From assembly GCF_000222605.1 (NCBI RefSeq), contig NZ_AFWF01000320.1:1-55818 (forward strand): 55,818 nucleotides of DNA, written 5' to 3'. Both the position numbers and the translations under genes were made by a program. The notes under the pieces are model-generated. The model was not told where the DNA came from. It made no database searches and saw only the letters and a program-made list of their open reading frames with translations. Of the stretch, positions 8,195 to 16,121 are shown piece after piece (position 1 is the first letter of the stretch; every line of letters begins with the position of its first letter). The DNA is from Vibrio ichthyoenteri ATCC 700023 (lineage in GTDB: Bacteria > Pseudomonadota > Gammaproteobacteria > Enterobacterales > Vibrionaceae).

Positions 8195-8902
8195 TTATCC
8201 AACAAGACGATTGTCACCACTACTAAAAGCGATGATCTGACTAATGTGCGTTAGACTGCGGCCACTTTGTTGTTGCCAATGAATAAAGGCTTGATTGGCT
8301 TGGCTCAGAGAGCGTTTCGTGTCTCTACCGCCTTCAATGATACTGTAAGCACGCAAGTAAGCCTCGACATCGCCCGACAAAATAAAGGTATCAACCCCCA
8401 TTTGACGCAGTGCGTAAGGGCCGGTATTTCCCCCTAAACGTTGCCCATGTTTTTTAAAATAGAGCCAAAGCTCGGTAATGTTTTCTACCGGCCAGTTGGC
8501 GATCATCTTGCCCAGAGAGCCATGCTCAACACGTGCTTCGTAAATCATCTGTGCATTGGCGGCAATCGACATGACTTTGCCATTGTGACGAATAATACGT
8601 TTATCGGCCGCTTTCGCTTCCCATTGTTCATCAGAAAGCATCAGTAATGGGTCAATTTTAAAATTAAAAAACAGCTCTTCAAAATTGGGCCATTTGTTAC
8701 GTACCACTTTCCACGCCATGCCGGATTGAAATACCTTCATTGAAAATGCAGAGAGCCAGCGGTCATCGCTAATCGCCGCGATCTCTTCGCGGCTGAGAGG
8801 CGTGGACAGCAGAGCTTCAAGCGCTTGCTCACCGCCTTTACGCTCCGCAGCGCGCTGGTAGATAGCTGTGAAGTGTTCTAAGTTCATTGCTTCAATCGGC
8901 AT
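8195..8902 (-). CDS. 3-methyladenine DNA glycosylase I-like protein (HhH-GPD superfamily)
   Basis: A 235-residue protein resembling COG2818/Tag-like glycosylases, which excise alkylated bases. Recognisable parts are WLSAFSMKVFQSGMAWKVV near residues 48-66, RIIRHNGKVMSIAANAQMI near 103-121, and GGNTGPYALRQMGVDTFILSGDV near 156-178, the helix-hairpin-helix-like region ending in the Asp. The zinc-binding Cys and His residues of true Tag are not evident, so it may be a divergent member. AGGAT lies 8 bases upstream of the ATG, just past the dsbA terminator. Confidence 0.75.
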   Translation of the reverse strand: MPIEAMNLEHFTAIYQRAAERKGGEQALEALLSTPLSREEIAAISDDRWLSAFSMKVFQSGMAWKVVRNKWPNFEELFFNFKIDPLLMLSDEQWEAKAADKRIIRHNGKVMSIAANAQMIYEARVEHGSLGKMIANWPVENITELWLYFKKHGQRLGGNTGPYALRQMGVDTFILSGDVEAYLRAYSIIEGGRDTKRSLSQANQAFIHWQQQSGRSLTHISQIIAFSSGDNRLVG

Positions 8903-8914
8903 GGTGTGAATCCT

Positions 8915-8944
8915 AATAAAAAAGCCAGAACATGAGCTCTGGCT
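8915..8944 (-). terminator. Rho-independent terminator of dsbA
   Basis: Read on the minus strand, AGCCAGA pairs with TCTGGCT around an eight-base loop, followed by six T. It is 34 bases after the dsbA stop and its U-tract ends only a few bases before the ribosome binding site of the next gene. Confidence 0.8.
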
Positions 8945-8977
8945 AGTGGGGGGTAGGGAAAATGGCGAGTGTAACGC

Positions 8978-9598
8978 CTATAGCGTTAGTAGGTAGTTAA
9001 CCAACTGGTTGTATTCAGCGTAACTGGTGATCTTATTCGCAACCACGATGTACTTGTTGTTAACCACCACGGCAGGTACGCCACGTAACGTGCTGTTTGT
9101 GAACTTTTCATCGTACTCTTTTAGTTTCTTTTCAACTGCTTTGCTGTTGTAGGCCAAATCAAAAGCATTGGCGCTGACGCCTTTATCGATAAATAACTGA
9201 CGTATTTCCGCTTCACTTTGAGGCGCTTTACGCAAAATGTGGATTTGTTCGAACATGGCTGGAACCATGCGGTCTTCGACCTGCAGTGCTGCCATTGTGG
9301 CGTAGGCTTTTACCATTGCTGGTGCCATTGGACCACCCATAAAGCCCACATGTACTTTTTCAAATGTCACATCATCAGCAAGAGCTGGCTTCAAGTTTTG
9401 TACGATAGATTCAAATTTGTAGCAATGTGGGCAGTAAAACGAAAAATATTCGGTCACGGTTGGAGTGTCGGCTTTCGGGCCATCAATCACAGTGTAATAG
9501 TCACCTTCAGTGAATGTGGTTGTCGGTTGTTCAGCGGTGGCCGCTTGAGCTGAAAATGCCATCATCAGTGAGGCGAAAAGCGCAAAAAATTGGTTCAT
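8978..9598 (-). CDS. dsbA: DsbA-family thiol:disulfide oxidoreductase
   Basis: A 206-residue periplasmic protein with a signal peptide (to AQA-A, about residue 19), a thioredoxin fold and the active site CPHC at Cys56-Cys59 within FSFYCPHCYKF. The cis-proline loop reads RGVPAVVVNN, as in DsbA. It oxidises Cys pairs in newly exported proteins and is recharged by DsbB. AGGAAA lies about 10 bases upstream of the ATG. The usual Vibrio dsbA context (a kinase gene of the SrkA type) is absent, so this may be a second DsbA paralogue. Confidence 0.85.
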   Translation of the reverse strand: MNQFFALFASLMMAFSAQAATAEQPTTTFTEGDYYTVIDGPKADTPTVTEYFSFYCPHCYKFESIVQNLKPALADDVTFEKVHVGFMGGPMAPAMVKAYATMAALQVEDRMVPAMFEQIHILRKAPQSEAEIRQLFIDKGVSANAFDLAYNSKAVEKKLKEYDEKFTNSTLRGVPAVVVNNKYIVVANKITSYAEYNQLVNYLLTL

Positions 9599-9637
9599 GT
9601 TTTAATTTCCTAATGGTGTCGCTTGAAACGGAATGCG

Positions 9638-9652
9638 CGTGCACAGTGCACG
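9638..9652. promoter_or_regulatory. 15-bp perfect palindrome upstream of dsbA
   Basis: CGTGCAC and GTGCACG flank a single central A. With one central base it is better read as a DNA operator for a dimeric protein than as an RNA hairpin. It lies 40-54 bp upstream of the dsbA start codon, inside the probable promoter. No regulator identified. Confidence 0.4.
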
Positions 9653-9689
9653 AGGTTGATCGTTGCGATCGTATTACCTGAGGTGAGGA

Positions 9690-10052
9690 TTAGGATATTG
9701 GGGGGCGAAAAAGAGTCTGAGTTCGACTAATGGCTTTGCCTTCTACGTCGTGTCCGATAGGAGCGATGGCACTTGGAGACAGTTGCAGAGCGTAATTGAG
9801 AGGCTCGAGCGGCATTTTCATGATACACACGGATGAACAGCTTTGATGTTCGACTTTTGCGTGGTGGTCCATGTTTGGTGAACGAATATCATCAGGGCAT
9901 TTGGCTGACACCATGGCGGCGTCGAAATGAATATCATGACTCGTTTGATCAGGCAGCGCAGCATTGGCTTGCACGGAGTTAAACGCGCTTAGCCACAATA
10001 GGCAAAAAGCACTGAATAGAGCGACCAGTAATTGACGATTTGTGTGTGGCAT
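9690..10052 (-). CDS. Secreted Cys/His-rich small protein
   Basis: A 120-residue protein. I start it at the ATG at 10052, which has AGGTAG about 10 bases upstream and opens a signal peptide (to SVQA-N, about residue 30). The mature part carries Cys and His in MDHHAKVEHQSCSSVCIMKM near residues 61-80, together with Met residues, suggesting binding of copper or another soft metal. It resembles the small DUF2946/CopL-type periplasmic proteins in general appearance, but I cannot name the family. It lies 91 bp upstream of dsbA on the same strand. Confidence 0.65.
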   Translation of the reverse strand: MPHTNRQLLVALFSAFCLLWLSAFNSVQANAALPDQTSHDIHFDAAMVSAKCPDDIRSPNMDHHAKVEHQSCSSVCIMKMPLEPLNYALQLSPSAIAPIGHDVEGKAISRTQTLFRPPIS

Positions 10053-10117
10053 CAATGGGCTACCTATTTCCTCATTGTGGTTTATCTTACCCCAAGCAAG
10101 ATGGATAGGGTAGTGCT

Positions 10118-10155
10118 AAAAAAATGCCCTCAAGCTTAGAATAAGCAAGAGGGCA
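10118..10155 (-). terminator. Terminator of the Hsp70 chaperone operon
   Basis: On the minus strand TGCCCTC pairs with GAGGGCA, continued inward by AAGC/GCTT after a small internal loop, then a run of seven T. It ends the operon 65 bases after the last stop codon. Confidence 0.85.
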
Positions 10156-10220
10156 GAGTAATGCCACGTGACTAGCAACTATCTAGTGCGTTATGGTGGC
10201 GCGATATGAATACCTAATGT

Positions 10221-13052
10221 TTAACTTTTTAGTAAGGTTAAACCGTGTGGCAGTGCGTCACCAAAGATACGCTTAGATTCGCTTGCTGACAGTTCTTTCA
10301 CTTCTGCGACCAGTTCAACCCATGACTCAGGTACTTTGGTTTGTTTCAGTTTATCGAGCACTTGCTGGCGATAATCCTCTGAGATATCGAATTGGCGATC
10401 CCCAGTTTTACGACAGATCATAACCGCCGCAAAAGCCACCATCGGTTCTTTTTGCCAATCTTGCTCTAACAATTTAGGTAACCATTGCTCCGCTTGCTCT
10501 CGGCTAACCACATTATGTTGGCTGCCGTATAAAGGCGTACGTGAAGCAAGACGGCCTAAAGCCCACCAGTGTGCTTGCTGATATTGGTTGTGGTTGATGG
10601 CTTTACTCAGGAACCAACTACTCAATAACACCTTATCTTCAACATCAAGTTGTTCAAGTGACGCCGACAAGCGCACCATCGATTCGTAGCCCATCTCTTG
10701 CGCGGCTTTCGCTGATTGCGGGTTTTTCATCGCCCCCGGATGGAGATACTTTGCGATGTCGGCCAAAATGGTTTCTTGCTGCTCTTGGTTCAATCCGCCA
10801 GCAATGCGACGCCAGAATACCCACCAGTCGGTCCAACCTTGGTGATTTTTAAACTGGATTCCTTGTTGGTACAAACTCCATACTTGTTCAATACGCCAAC
10901 CATCGGTCGCATCACCAAAGCCGGGACGCAGTGCAAACCCAGCTAAACGTAGCCAGTTTTTTTCATGTTGCTCTGAGCGACGACGACGCTTACGGCCGGT
11001 TGCAAACGCATCAAAAAGTTGACGTAGAGTAATAAAATCCCAATCGTCGCGTTGACCAAGGCGTTTTTCTAATTCTTTAGTGAGCGTTTTTATTTCATTG
11101 CCTTCCGCGCTTTTTTTATTGGCGCTATAGATACGGCTGATCAGCTCTTTACATTCCTCTAATCGAGGGTGGATATTTTGCTCTTGCTGGTCGGCTTGTT
11201 GGTTGCGAACTTCAAATTCTAACGCCCAGCGTTTGTTGTCATCTTGGCTAGAGACACACTCCATTTTTAACGTGCCGACTTCGGTCAATTGGCAGGCGAG
11301 CAAAACTTCGACGCGTTCTTTTTGGTTCGCTTGCAATTCCGCGCCTTCGCTATCCAAGGTGGAAATATAGGGCGGAAGTGGCTGAAACAGGTCTGGATCA
11401 ACATCGACCATCACGCCATTTTGGATGGCGGTTTGATTGCTCAAAGTATCATGGGTTGAGGTGAGCAGATTAAAACGTACTGGTTCACCCAAGGTCAGAG
11501 AGAAACGACGACCGCTTAAGCGGATCTCTTGGCCTTCCTCTGTGCCTTTTGCGAGTAAGCACAAGGCTTTACCTAGTTTGTTTTTTTCTTGTAGATGCAG
11601 GAAGTAAGAACGTGCAACGCCACCACCGATCTTCAATTGAGCGCCGCGACGAGCTTTACCGAATGCGACCGCACCAAGCGCCACTGACCAATCAGGATGT
11701 GGGTTGTCGAGCACGGTGATTTCACCCCCACGCCAGTTCTCTAATAACGTCGTGACTCGATCGGTGATCAATTCGCTATTGAAGACGCCGCCGTTAAGCA
11801 GCAAAGCAACCGGAATCGCATTTTGTGTTTCATCTAACCCTAACGCTGCTCGTGAGACTTGTTGGTGTTGAGTTAAAAACTCGGCAACGTGCTTGCTCAC
11901 TGCTGGGTCAGCAACGTACGGCAGGCCAAACTCGACCACCGCGCTGCGACGCTTATCTGGCAGTTCGCCAAATTCACTGATTGGGAAGAAACCATCTAAA
12001 GCAATTTGATGCACTTCTTGTTTGCTTAAATCAATGCTTTTGGTGCCCCCTAGCAGTTTGGAACCGCTACCTAGCATGGTGATTTTTACCTGCTCTGGAG
12101 CGTTGGCTGAGAGTAGGCTTTCTTTGGCAGCACGAGTTTGTTGGATTAATTTCGTTAAACTGGCGGCATTGAGCTTTTTGTTTTGGGCTTGGCTGGATTG
12201 AGCAAAGCGGGTTTCCGCTAGGTGGGCTAAGGCTAAATCAAGGTTGTCACCGCCAAGCATAAGGTGTTCACCAACACCGATGCGGTCAAGAGCCAGTTCG
12301 TCGCTATGGCCATTCTCGGAAGTAAAACGTGCTTCAATCAGGCTCAAGTCAGTGGTACCACCGCCCACATCGCACACGAGGATCAGTGGTAGTGCTTTGA
12401 GCTCTTCTGCTGCGGTTTGCTGGTGGCGGGCGTACCAGTCGTAACAGACCGCTTGTGGTTCTTCGAGTAACACGATCTTAGTCAGTCCCGCTAACTCGGC
12501 CGCTTCTAAGGTCAGTTTACGTGCCGTTTCATCAAACGAGGCTGGAACGGTCACGACCACGTCTTGATCTTCAAGCTTGTTACTTGGATTACGATAATTC
12601 CATGCCTGACGAATATGGTTGAGGTAACTGGCACTGGCGATCAGCGGCGAAACTTTTTCTACATCACTTGCGCCTGCCCATGGCAGAATTTCAGAGCGGC
12701 GATCAACGGCTTGATGTGACAGCCAACTTTTGGCACTGGAGACTTGTCGACCTTCCACTTTTGCGCCGAGCTCACGTGCCCATTCACCAATGATAATGTT
12801 TTGGCTATCACCTGGAACGGGCTCATTTTGCCACGGTAGAGTTAGGTCGGTGGTTGAAACTTGTGCCGTCGCTGGATGGTAACGGAATGAGGGTAAAAGC
12901 GGTTTTCGCACCACTTCACCAGCTCCAATTAATTGGTCGATTTCAAATAGGGATACTTGGGATTGTTCAAGGTTGTCGGTGATTTCACAGTAAGCCACCA
13001 CAGTATTGGTGGTGCCTAAATCAATACCAACAAGAAAACGAGGAGATGCCAT
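10221..13052 (-). CDS. Hsp70-family protein with large C-terminal (DUF3731-like) domain
   Basis: A 943-residue DnaK relative. The start at 13052 is chosen because AAGG lies 7-9 bases upstream and the ATPase domain begins at once; the frame is open 29 codons further. ATPase motifs are complete: DLGTTNT (11-17), SAKSWL with the catalytic-type Lys (106-111), DVGGGTTDL (228-236) and LLLNGGVFNS (417-426). The usual hydrophobic DnaK linker and EEVD-like tail are absent. Residues 490-620 form a short beta-rich region, and about 640-943 form a Trp-rich helical domain that I recall as DUF3731. It is the third gene of the DUF2760-Hsp70-Hsp70 operon. Client proteins are unknown. Confidence 0.85.
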   Translation of the reverse strand: MASPRFLVGIDLGTTNTVVAYCEITDNLEQSQVSLFEIDQLIGAGEVVRKPLLPSFRYHPATAQVSTTDLTLPWQNEPVPGDSQNIIIGEWARELGAKVEGRQVSSAKSWLSHQAVDRRSEILPWAGASDVEKVSPLIASASYLNHIRQAWNYRNPSNKLEDQDVVVTVPASFDETARKLTLEAAELAGLTKIVLLEEPQAVCYDWYARHQQTAAEELKALPLILVCDVGGGTTDLSLIEARFTSENGHSDELALDRIGVGEHLMLGGDNLDLALAHLAETRFAQSSQAQNKKLNAASLTKLIQQTRAAKESLLSANAPEQVKITMLGSGSKLLGGTKSIDLSKQEVHQIALDGFFPISEFGELPDKRRSAVVEFGLPYVADPAVSKHVAEFLTQHQQVSRAALGLDETQNAIPVALLLNGGVFNSELITDRVTTLLENWRGGEITVLDNPHPDWSVALGAVAFGKARRGAQLKIGGGVARSYFLHLQEKNKLGKALCLLAKGTEEGQEIRLSGRRFSLTLGEPVRFNLLTSTHDTLSNQTAIQNGVMVDVDPDLFQPLPPYISTLDSEGAELQANQKERVEVLLACQLTEVGTLKMECVSSQDDNKRWALEFEVRNQQADQQEQNIHPRLEECKELISRIYSANKKSAEGNEIKTLTKELEKRLGQRDDWDFITLRQLFDAFATGRKRRRRSEQHEKNWLRLAGFALRPGFGDATDGWRIEQVWSLYQQGIQFKNHQGWTDWWVFWRRIAGGLNQEQQETILADIAKYLHPGAMKNPQSAKAAQEMGYESMVRLSASLEQLDVEDKVLLSSWFLSKAINHNQYQQAHWWALGRLASRTPLYGSQHNVVSREQAEQWLPKLLEQDWQKEPMVAFAAVMICRKTGDRQFDISEDYRQQVLDKLKQTKVPESWVELVAEVKELSASESKRIFGDALPHGLTLLKS

Positions 13053-13097
13053 ACAAACCTTCTGCAACTTAAGTGATGATGGATTTTTATTATTGTC

Positions 13098-13217
13098 ATT
13101 CCCGAGAAGACAGCACGTATTAGTCGGGAATTTAATCACGGCAGTTAAAATGAAACTCCCTCTCTCGCTCGTGCCGCGCGTTAGGGAATATAATTACGGC
13201 ACCCAATTGGATGCCGT
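13098..13217 (-). promoter_or_regulatory. Two inverted repeats between the Hsp70 genes
   Basis: ATTCCCGA (13098-13105) pairs with TCGGGAAT (13124-13131), and ACGGCA (13196-13201) pairs with TGCCGT (13212-13217) around CCAATTGG. Both lie in the 177-bp gap between the two Hsp70 genes. Neither has a T-run on the minus strand, so they may be mRNA processing or stabilising hairpins, or an internal regulatory site. On the plus strand the second is followed by TTGATTTTTT and could stop antisense transcription. Confidence 0.4.
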
Positions 13218-13229
13218 TTGATTTTTTGT

Positions 13230-15200
13230 TTACGCTTCTTGAGCCGAATCGTTGTTTGCGTCTTCACGCACATCGAACTCAACATGCCATTTCTGGCCAT
13301 TGTCGGCGGCGATCGCTTCAAGATAAAGCGTGCCGAGCTCAGTGACGCGAGAGGCCAGTGTCACTGGAACAACCTCACCTTCACGACGACCTTCTGATAC
13401 CGGCAGTGTCACTTGAATTTCAGGCAGCTCTTCAAGCTCTTCGGGCGCCCAATAATCTAGGTGTGTGCCCGCTAAGTCATCACGACGTACCGTTGAACCA
13501 AAGAACTGGAAGTTAACTGGTTGGCCGATAATCAAACCAAATGGTTGGCTTGGCACATCGACACTTGAACCTTCTTCCATACCAAATGGAGCCACACACA
13601 AAGCTTCCATTGGTGGCGCCATACCCGGAATCGCCGGCATCGCACTTTCAATGCCCACGTAGTAGCTTGATGCAATACCACCGCGGATACGCACACCTTG
13701 ACCACGACGAACTGAGCCGTAGTACGACGCACCACTGGCGACCGCAAGATCGAGATCCGTACCGGTTAAACGAGTTGGTAGCTCAGCATCTGCTTCGATT
13801 AGCCATTCACCAATGGTCTCTTCTAAACGATTAGACAATAGGGTTGATTTCAACACACCGCCGTTAAACAGCAATGCGGTTGGCTTGATGAAATCCGCTG
13901 ATACGGTTTCGCCACCCATGCCTGGCATGCCAGCAAATGGGTTGTATTCTTGTGCTGGCGTTGAATCGCCACCATTTCCTGAAACAGAAAGGGCATTCGC
14001 TTGTTTCGATAGGAAAGCCGCGATATGACGAGTAATGCCAGCATCTTGCGCGTAAGGCAGACCCATTTGCGTTAGTGCGCCACGGTTACGTTGCACCGGG
14101 TGCTCGGTTACAGCGACTTTCGGGAAGAAGCCATCAACCAGAGTTTGTTGTACTTCTTGCTGCGTCAACTCAGTTTTTAGTGTTGCGCCAAGCAATTTAG
14201 AACCACGGCTTGGTACCACGATAGGAACCGCTTGTAGCTCAGCATCATTCAATAGCGCTTCTTTCGCATCACGACACGCGTGCGTCATGGCTTGAACTTG
14301 CCAAGGCTGTAGTTCTTTGCCTTCTTGCGCCAGTTTCATTTTTAGGCGGTAAGCCAGCGCGAGATCCATGTTGTCACCGCCAAGTAGGATGTGTTCACCT
14401 ACTGCGATACGGTTAAGAGTCAGATTGCCGTCTTCTTCAGTCACTTCAACTAAAGAAAGGTCAGTGGTACCACCACCGATATCGACCACCAACACGATGT
14501 CACCCACCGTCACTTGATCACGCCAAGCGTCGTTGCTGTTGTCGATCCAGTTGTAAAGTGCCGCTTGTGGCTCTTCTAACAGTGTTAGATGTGTCAGGCC
14601 AACATTACGCGCCGCTTCTGCGGTTAGATCGCGCGCTGCAGGATCAAACGAAGCTGGCACCGTGATGGTCACATCTTGCTCTTGCAGTGGTGCATTTGGA
14701 TGATTGTGGTTCCATGCCGCTGTTAGGTGCTCTAGGTATAACTCTGTTGCGCGTAGTGGCGATACTTTCTCTACTTCTTCTGGGCTACCGGCAGGTAGGA
14801 AAGCGTCACGACGGTTTACACCAGCATGGCAAAGCCATGATTTAGCACTCGCAATCAAGCGAATAGGCGTTTTAGCGCCCAAATTACGTGCAATGGCACC
14901 GACTAAAGCTTTTGGCTCACTTGACCAAGGCAGCACGCGTGATGCGCTATCCATCTCGTTTTCGTGCGGTTGGTACAAGAACGAACCAAGTTGCTCACGG
15001 GTTTCTACTATGCCTGGCGCTGTTAGCTGAGCGATTGGCATCACTTCAACTTTGGCATTTTCGTCACGAGTATCAAGGTATGACAATACGCAGTGAGTGG
15101 TACCCAAGTCGATACCAACACTGAATGCAGGTTGCATGTTTTCTGTGGCCATAGTGTCTGCTGGCATTGTTTCTACAGCAGCGTTTTGTTGGTGTTCCAT
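13230..15200 (-). CDS. Divergent Hsp70-family chaperone
   Basis: A 656-residue protein with an Hsp70 ATPase core: DLGTTHC (31-37), SAKSWL (118-123), DIGGGTTDL (240-248) and LLFNGGVLKS (443-452). An insert of about 35 residues (402-436), rich in Gly and Met (PFAGMPGMGG), interrupts the ATPase lobe before the adenosine motif. A shorter Met/Pro-rich segment follows near residue 528. The C-terminal beta domain is short, and the canonical DnaK linker, helical lid and tail are missing. Its ATG overlaps the stop of the DUF2760 gene by one base (TAATG), with GAGG as ribosome binding site inside that gene. It shares many motifs with the following Hsp70, so the two are paralogues and probably work together. 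Confidence 0.87.
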   Translation of the reverse strand: MEHQQNAAVETMPADTMATENMQPAFSVGIDLGTTHCVLSYLDTRDENAKVEVMPIAQLTAPGIVETREQLGSFLYQPHENEMDSASRVLPWSSEPKALVGAIARNLGAKTPIRLIASAKSWLCHAGVNRRDAFLPAGSPEEVEKVSPLRATELYLEHLTAAWNHNHPNAPLQEQDVTITVPASFDPAARDLTAEAARNVGLTHLTLLEEPQAALYNWIDNSNDAWRDQVTVGDIVLVVDIGGGTTDLSLVEVTEEDGNLTLNRIAVGEHILLGGDNMDLALAYRLKMKLAQEGKELQPWQVQAMTHACRDAKEALLNDAELQAVPIVVPSRGSKLLGATLKTELTQQEVQQTLVDGFFPKVAVTEHPVQRNRGALTQMGLPYAQDAGITRHIAAFLSKQANALSVSGNGGDSTPAQEYNPFAGMPGMGGETVSADFIKPTALLFNGGVLKSTLLSNRLEETIGEWLIEADAELPTRLTGTDLDLAVASGASYYGSVRRGQGVRIRGGIASSYYVGIESAMPAIPGMAPPMEALCVAPFGMEEGSSVDVPSQPFGLIIGQPVNFQFFGSTVRRDDLAGTHLDYWAPEELEELPEIQVTLPVSEGRREGEVVPVTLASRVTELGTLYLEAIAADNGQKWHVEFDVREDANNDSAQEA

Positions 15201-15832
15201 TACAGCTCTACCTCAGCAGGTGCGATCACAGCTGCGTTATAGTTTTCAGCCAGTTTTGGCAGAGTCATATTGGTTGCTTTCCAGCCTTTATGTACCAAGG
15301 TTCCGCTAAATGGTGCTTGGCCAGTTACATTGCCAGTTAGACGAACTTCTTGCGGGTTAAAGCCTGCTTCTACAGTAATGCGAGTTTCTTCATCTTCGTT
15401 ACGGATGTGCTCAAGCGTTACGTAGTCAGCCAGTACTTTTTGTCCGCCAGTGTGGATAACGCGAGCGGCTGCGCCCACTTCTTCATCAGAAAACGACGTT
15501 AGGTCTTCTTTTAAGAAGTCAATTAGGCGTGCTTCTTGTTGCATGATAGAAAGGAGCTGCATAGCCGAATCCGTTGATGCAGTAGCCAGTTTTGATTCAA
15601 CCTCAACTACTTTTTCAATCACTTTCTCTACTTCAACAATTTTCTCTACTTCTACGATCTTTTCGACCGGTTTTTCAACCTCAACGATTTTCTCAACTGG
15701 TTTTTCGATTACTTTCTCAATCACTTTCGATTTACGTGAAACGGCAATCAAAAGTAATAGGATGCTAGAAACCGCAAGGCCAGCATGCAGCATGTCGAAG
15801 GTTTGAGGAATCATTTGTAAATCGAACGTCAT
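15200..15832 (-). CDS. DUF2760 membrane-anchored protein with VEK repeats
   Basis: A 210-residue protein with one hydrophobic helix (about 15-32), then a highly regular charged repeat of VEKIVEVEK/VIEK units (37-80), then a globular domain (about 84-210) that I recall as DUF2760. The first residues are not a cleavable signal, so the helix is probably a membrane anchor with the repeat forming an extended stalk or coiled coil. The globular domain has a helical part (LSIMQQEARLIDFLKEDLTS) and a beta-rich end. It is the first gene of the chaperone operon and overlaps the next ATG. By inference it recruits the Hsp70s to the inner membrane or presents clients. Confidence 0.82.
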   Translation of the reverse strand: MTFDLQMIPQTFDMLHAGLAVSSILLLLIAVSRKSKVIEKVIEKPVEKIVEVEKPVEKIVEVEKIVEVEKVIEKVVEVESKLATASTDSAMQLLSIMQQEARLIDFLKEDLTSFSDEEVGAAARVIHTGGQKVLADYVTLEHIRNEDEETRITVEAGFNPQEVRLTGNVTGQAPFSGTLVHKGWKATNMTLPKLAENYNAAVIAPAEVEL

Positions 15833-16121
15833 GACAATTCTCTTATAGGTTTGAGTTCAAGATCCGCTTAGCACGGCACTTGGGTAATCACAAATAAATT
15901 GGGATGGATGGTATCACATTCAAGTCGTGATTCTTGTAGAAAACACATGTAAAGCATTATAGACGTTACTGGTTGGTCTGTTTTTAAACAGATTTATGCT
16001 GATGTAGGACGGCTAGAGTGTGATTCTAGTAAAAAAGGATGAGTGTTGAGTAAGAAAAGTTTTAGTCCTAAGGTTGTTAAGGGTACTATGAGCTCCAGAA
16101 AATGCTAAGAAATATGGTTAA
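15833..16121. promoter_or_regulatory. Divergent intergenic region, chaperone operon / GGDEF gene
   Basis: This 289-bp AT-rich interval must hold the promoters of both flanking transcription units. A short inverted repeat, CTAGA-N7-TCTAG, lies near 16011-16028. I could not identify a sigma-32 (heat-shock) promoter by eye and saw no other gene here. Confidence 0.35.

Noticed and set aside
15593-15724. Short DNA repeats that might look like a CRISPR or minisatellite array
   Set aside because: The repeats are codons of the VEK segment, without spacers, and are in frame within a real gene.
15450-15806. Plus-strand frame opposite the DUF2760 gene with Phe-Ser-Thr repeats
   Set aside because: Its repeats are only the complement of the VEK codons; the minus frame has the coupled start and the structured protein.
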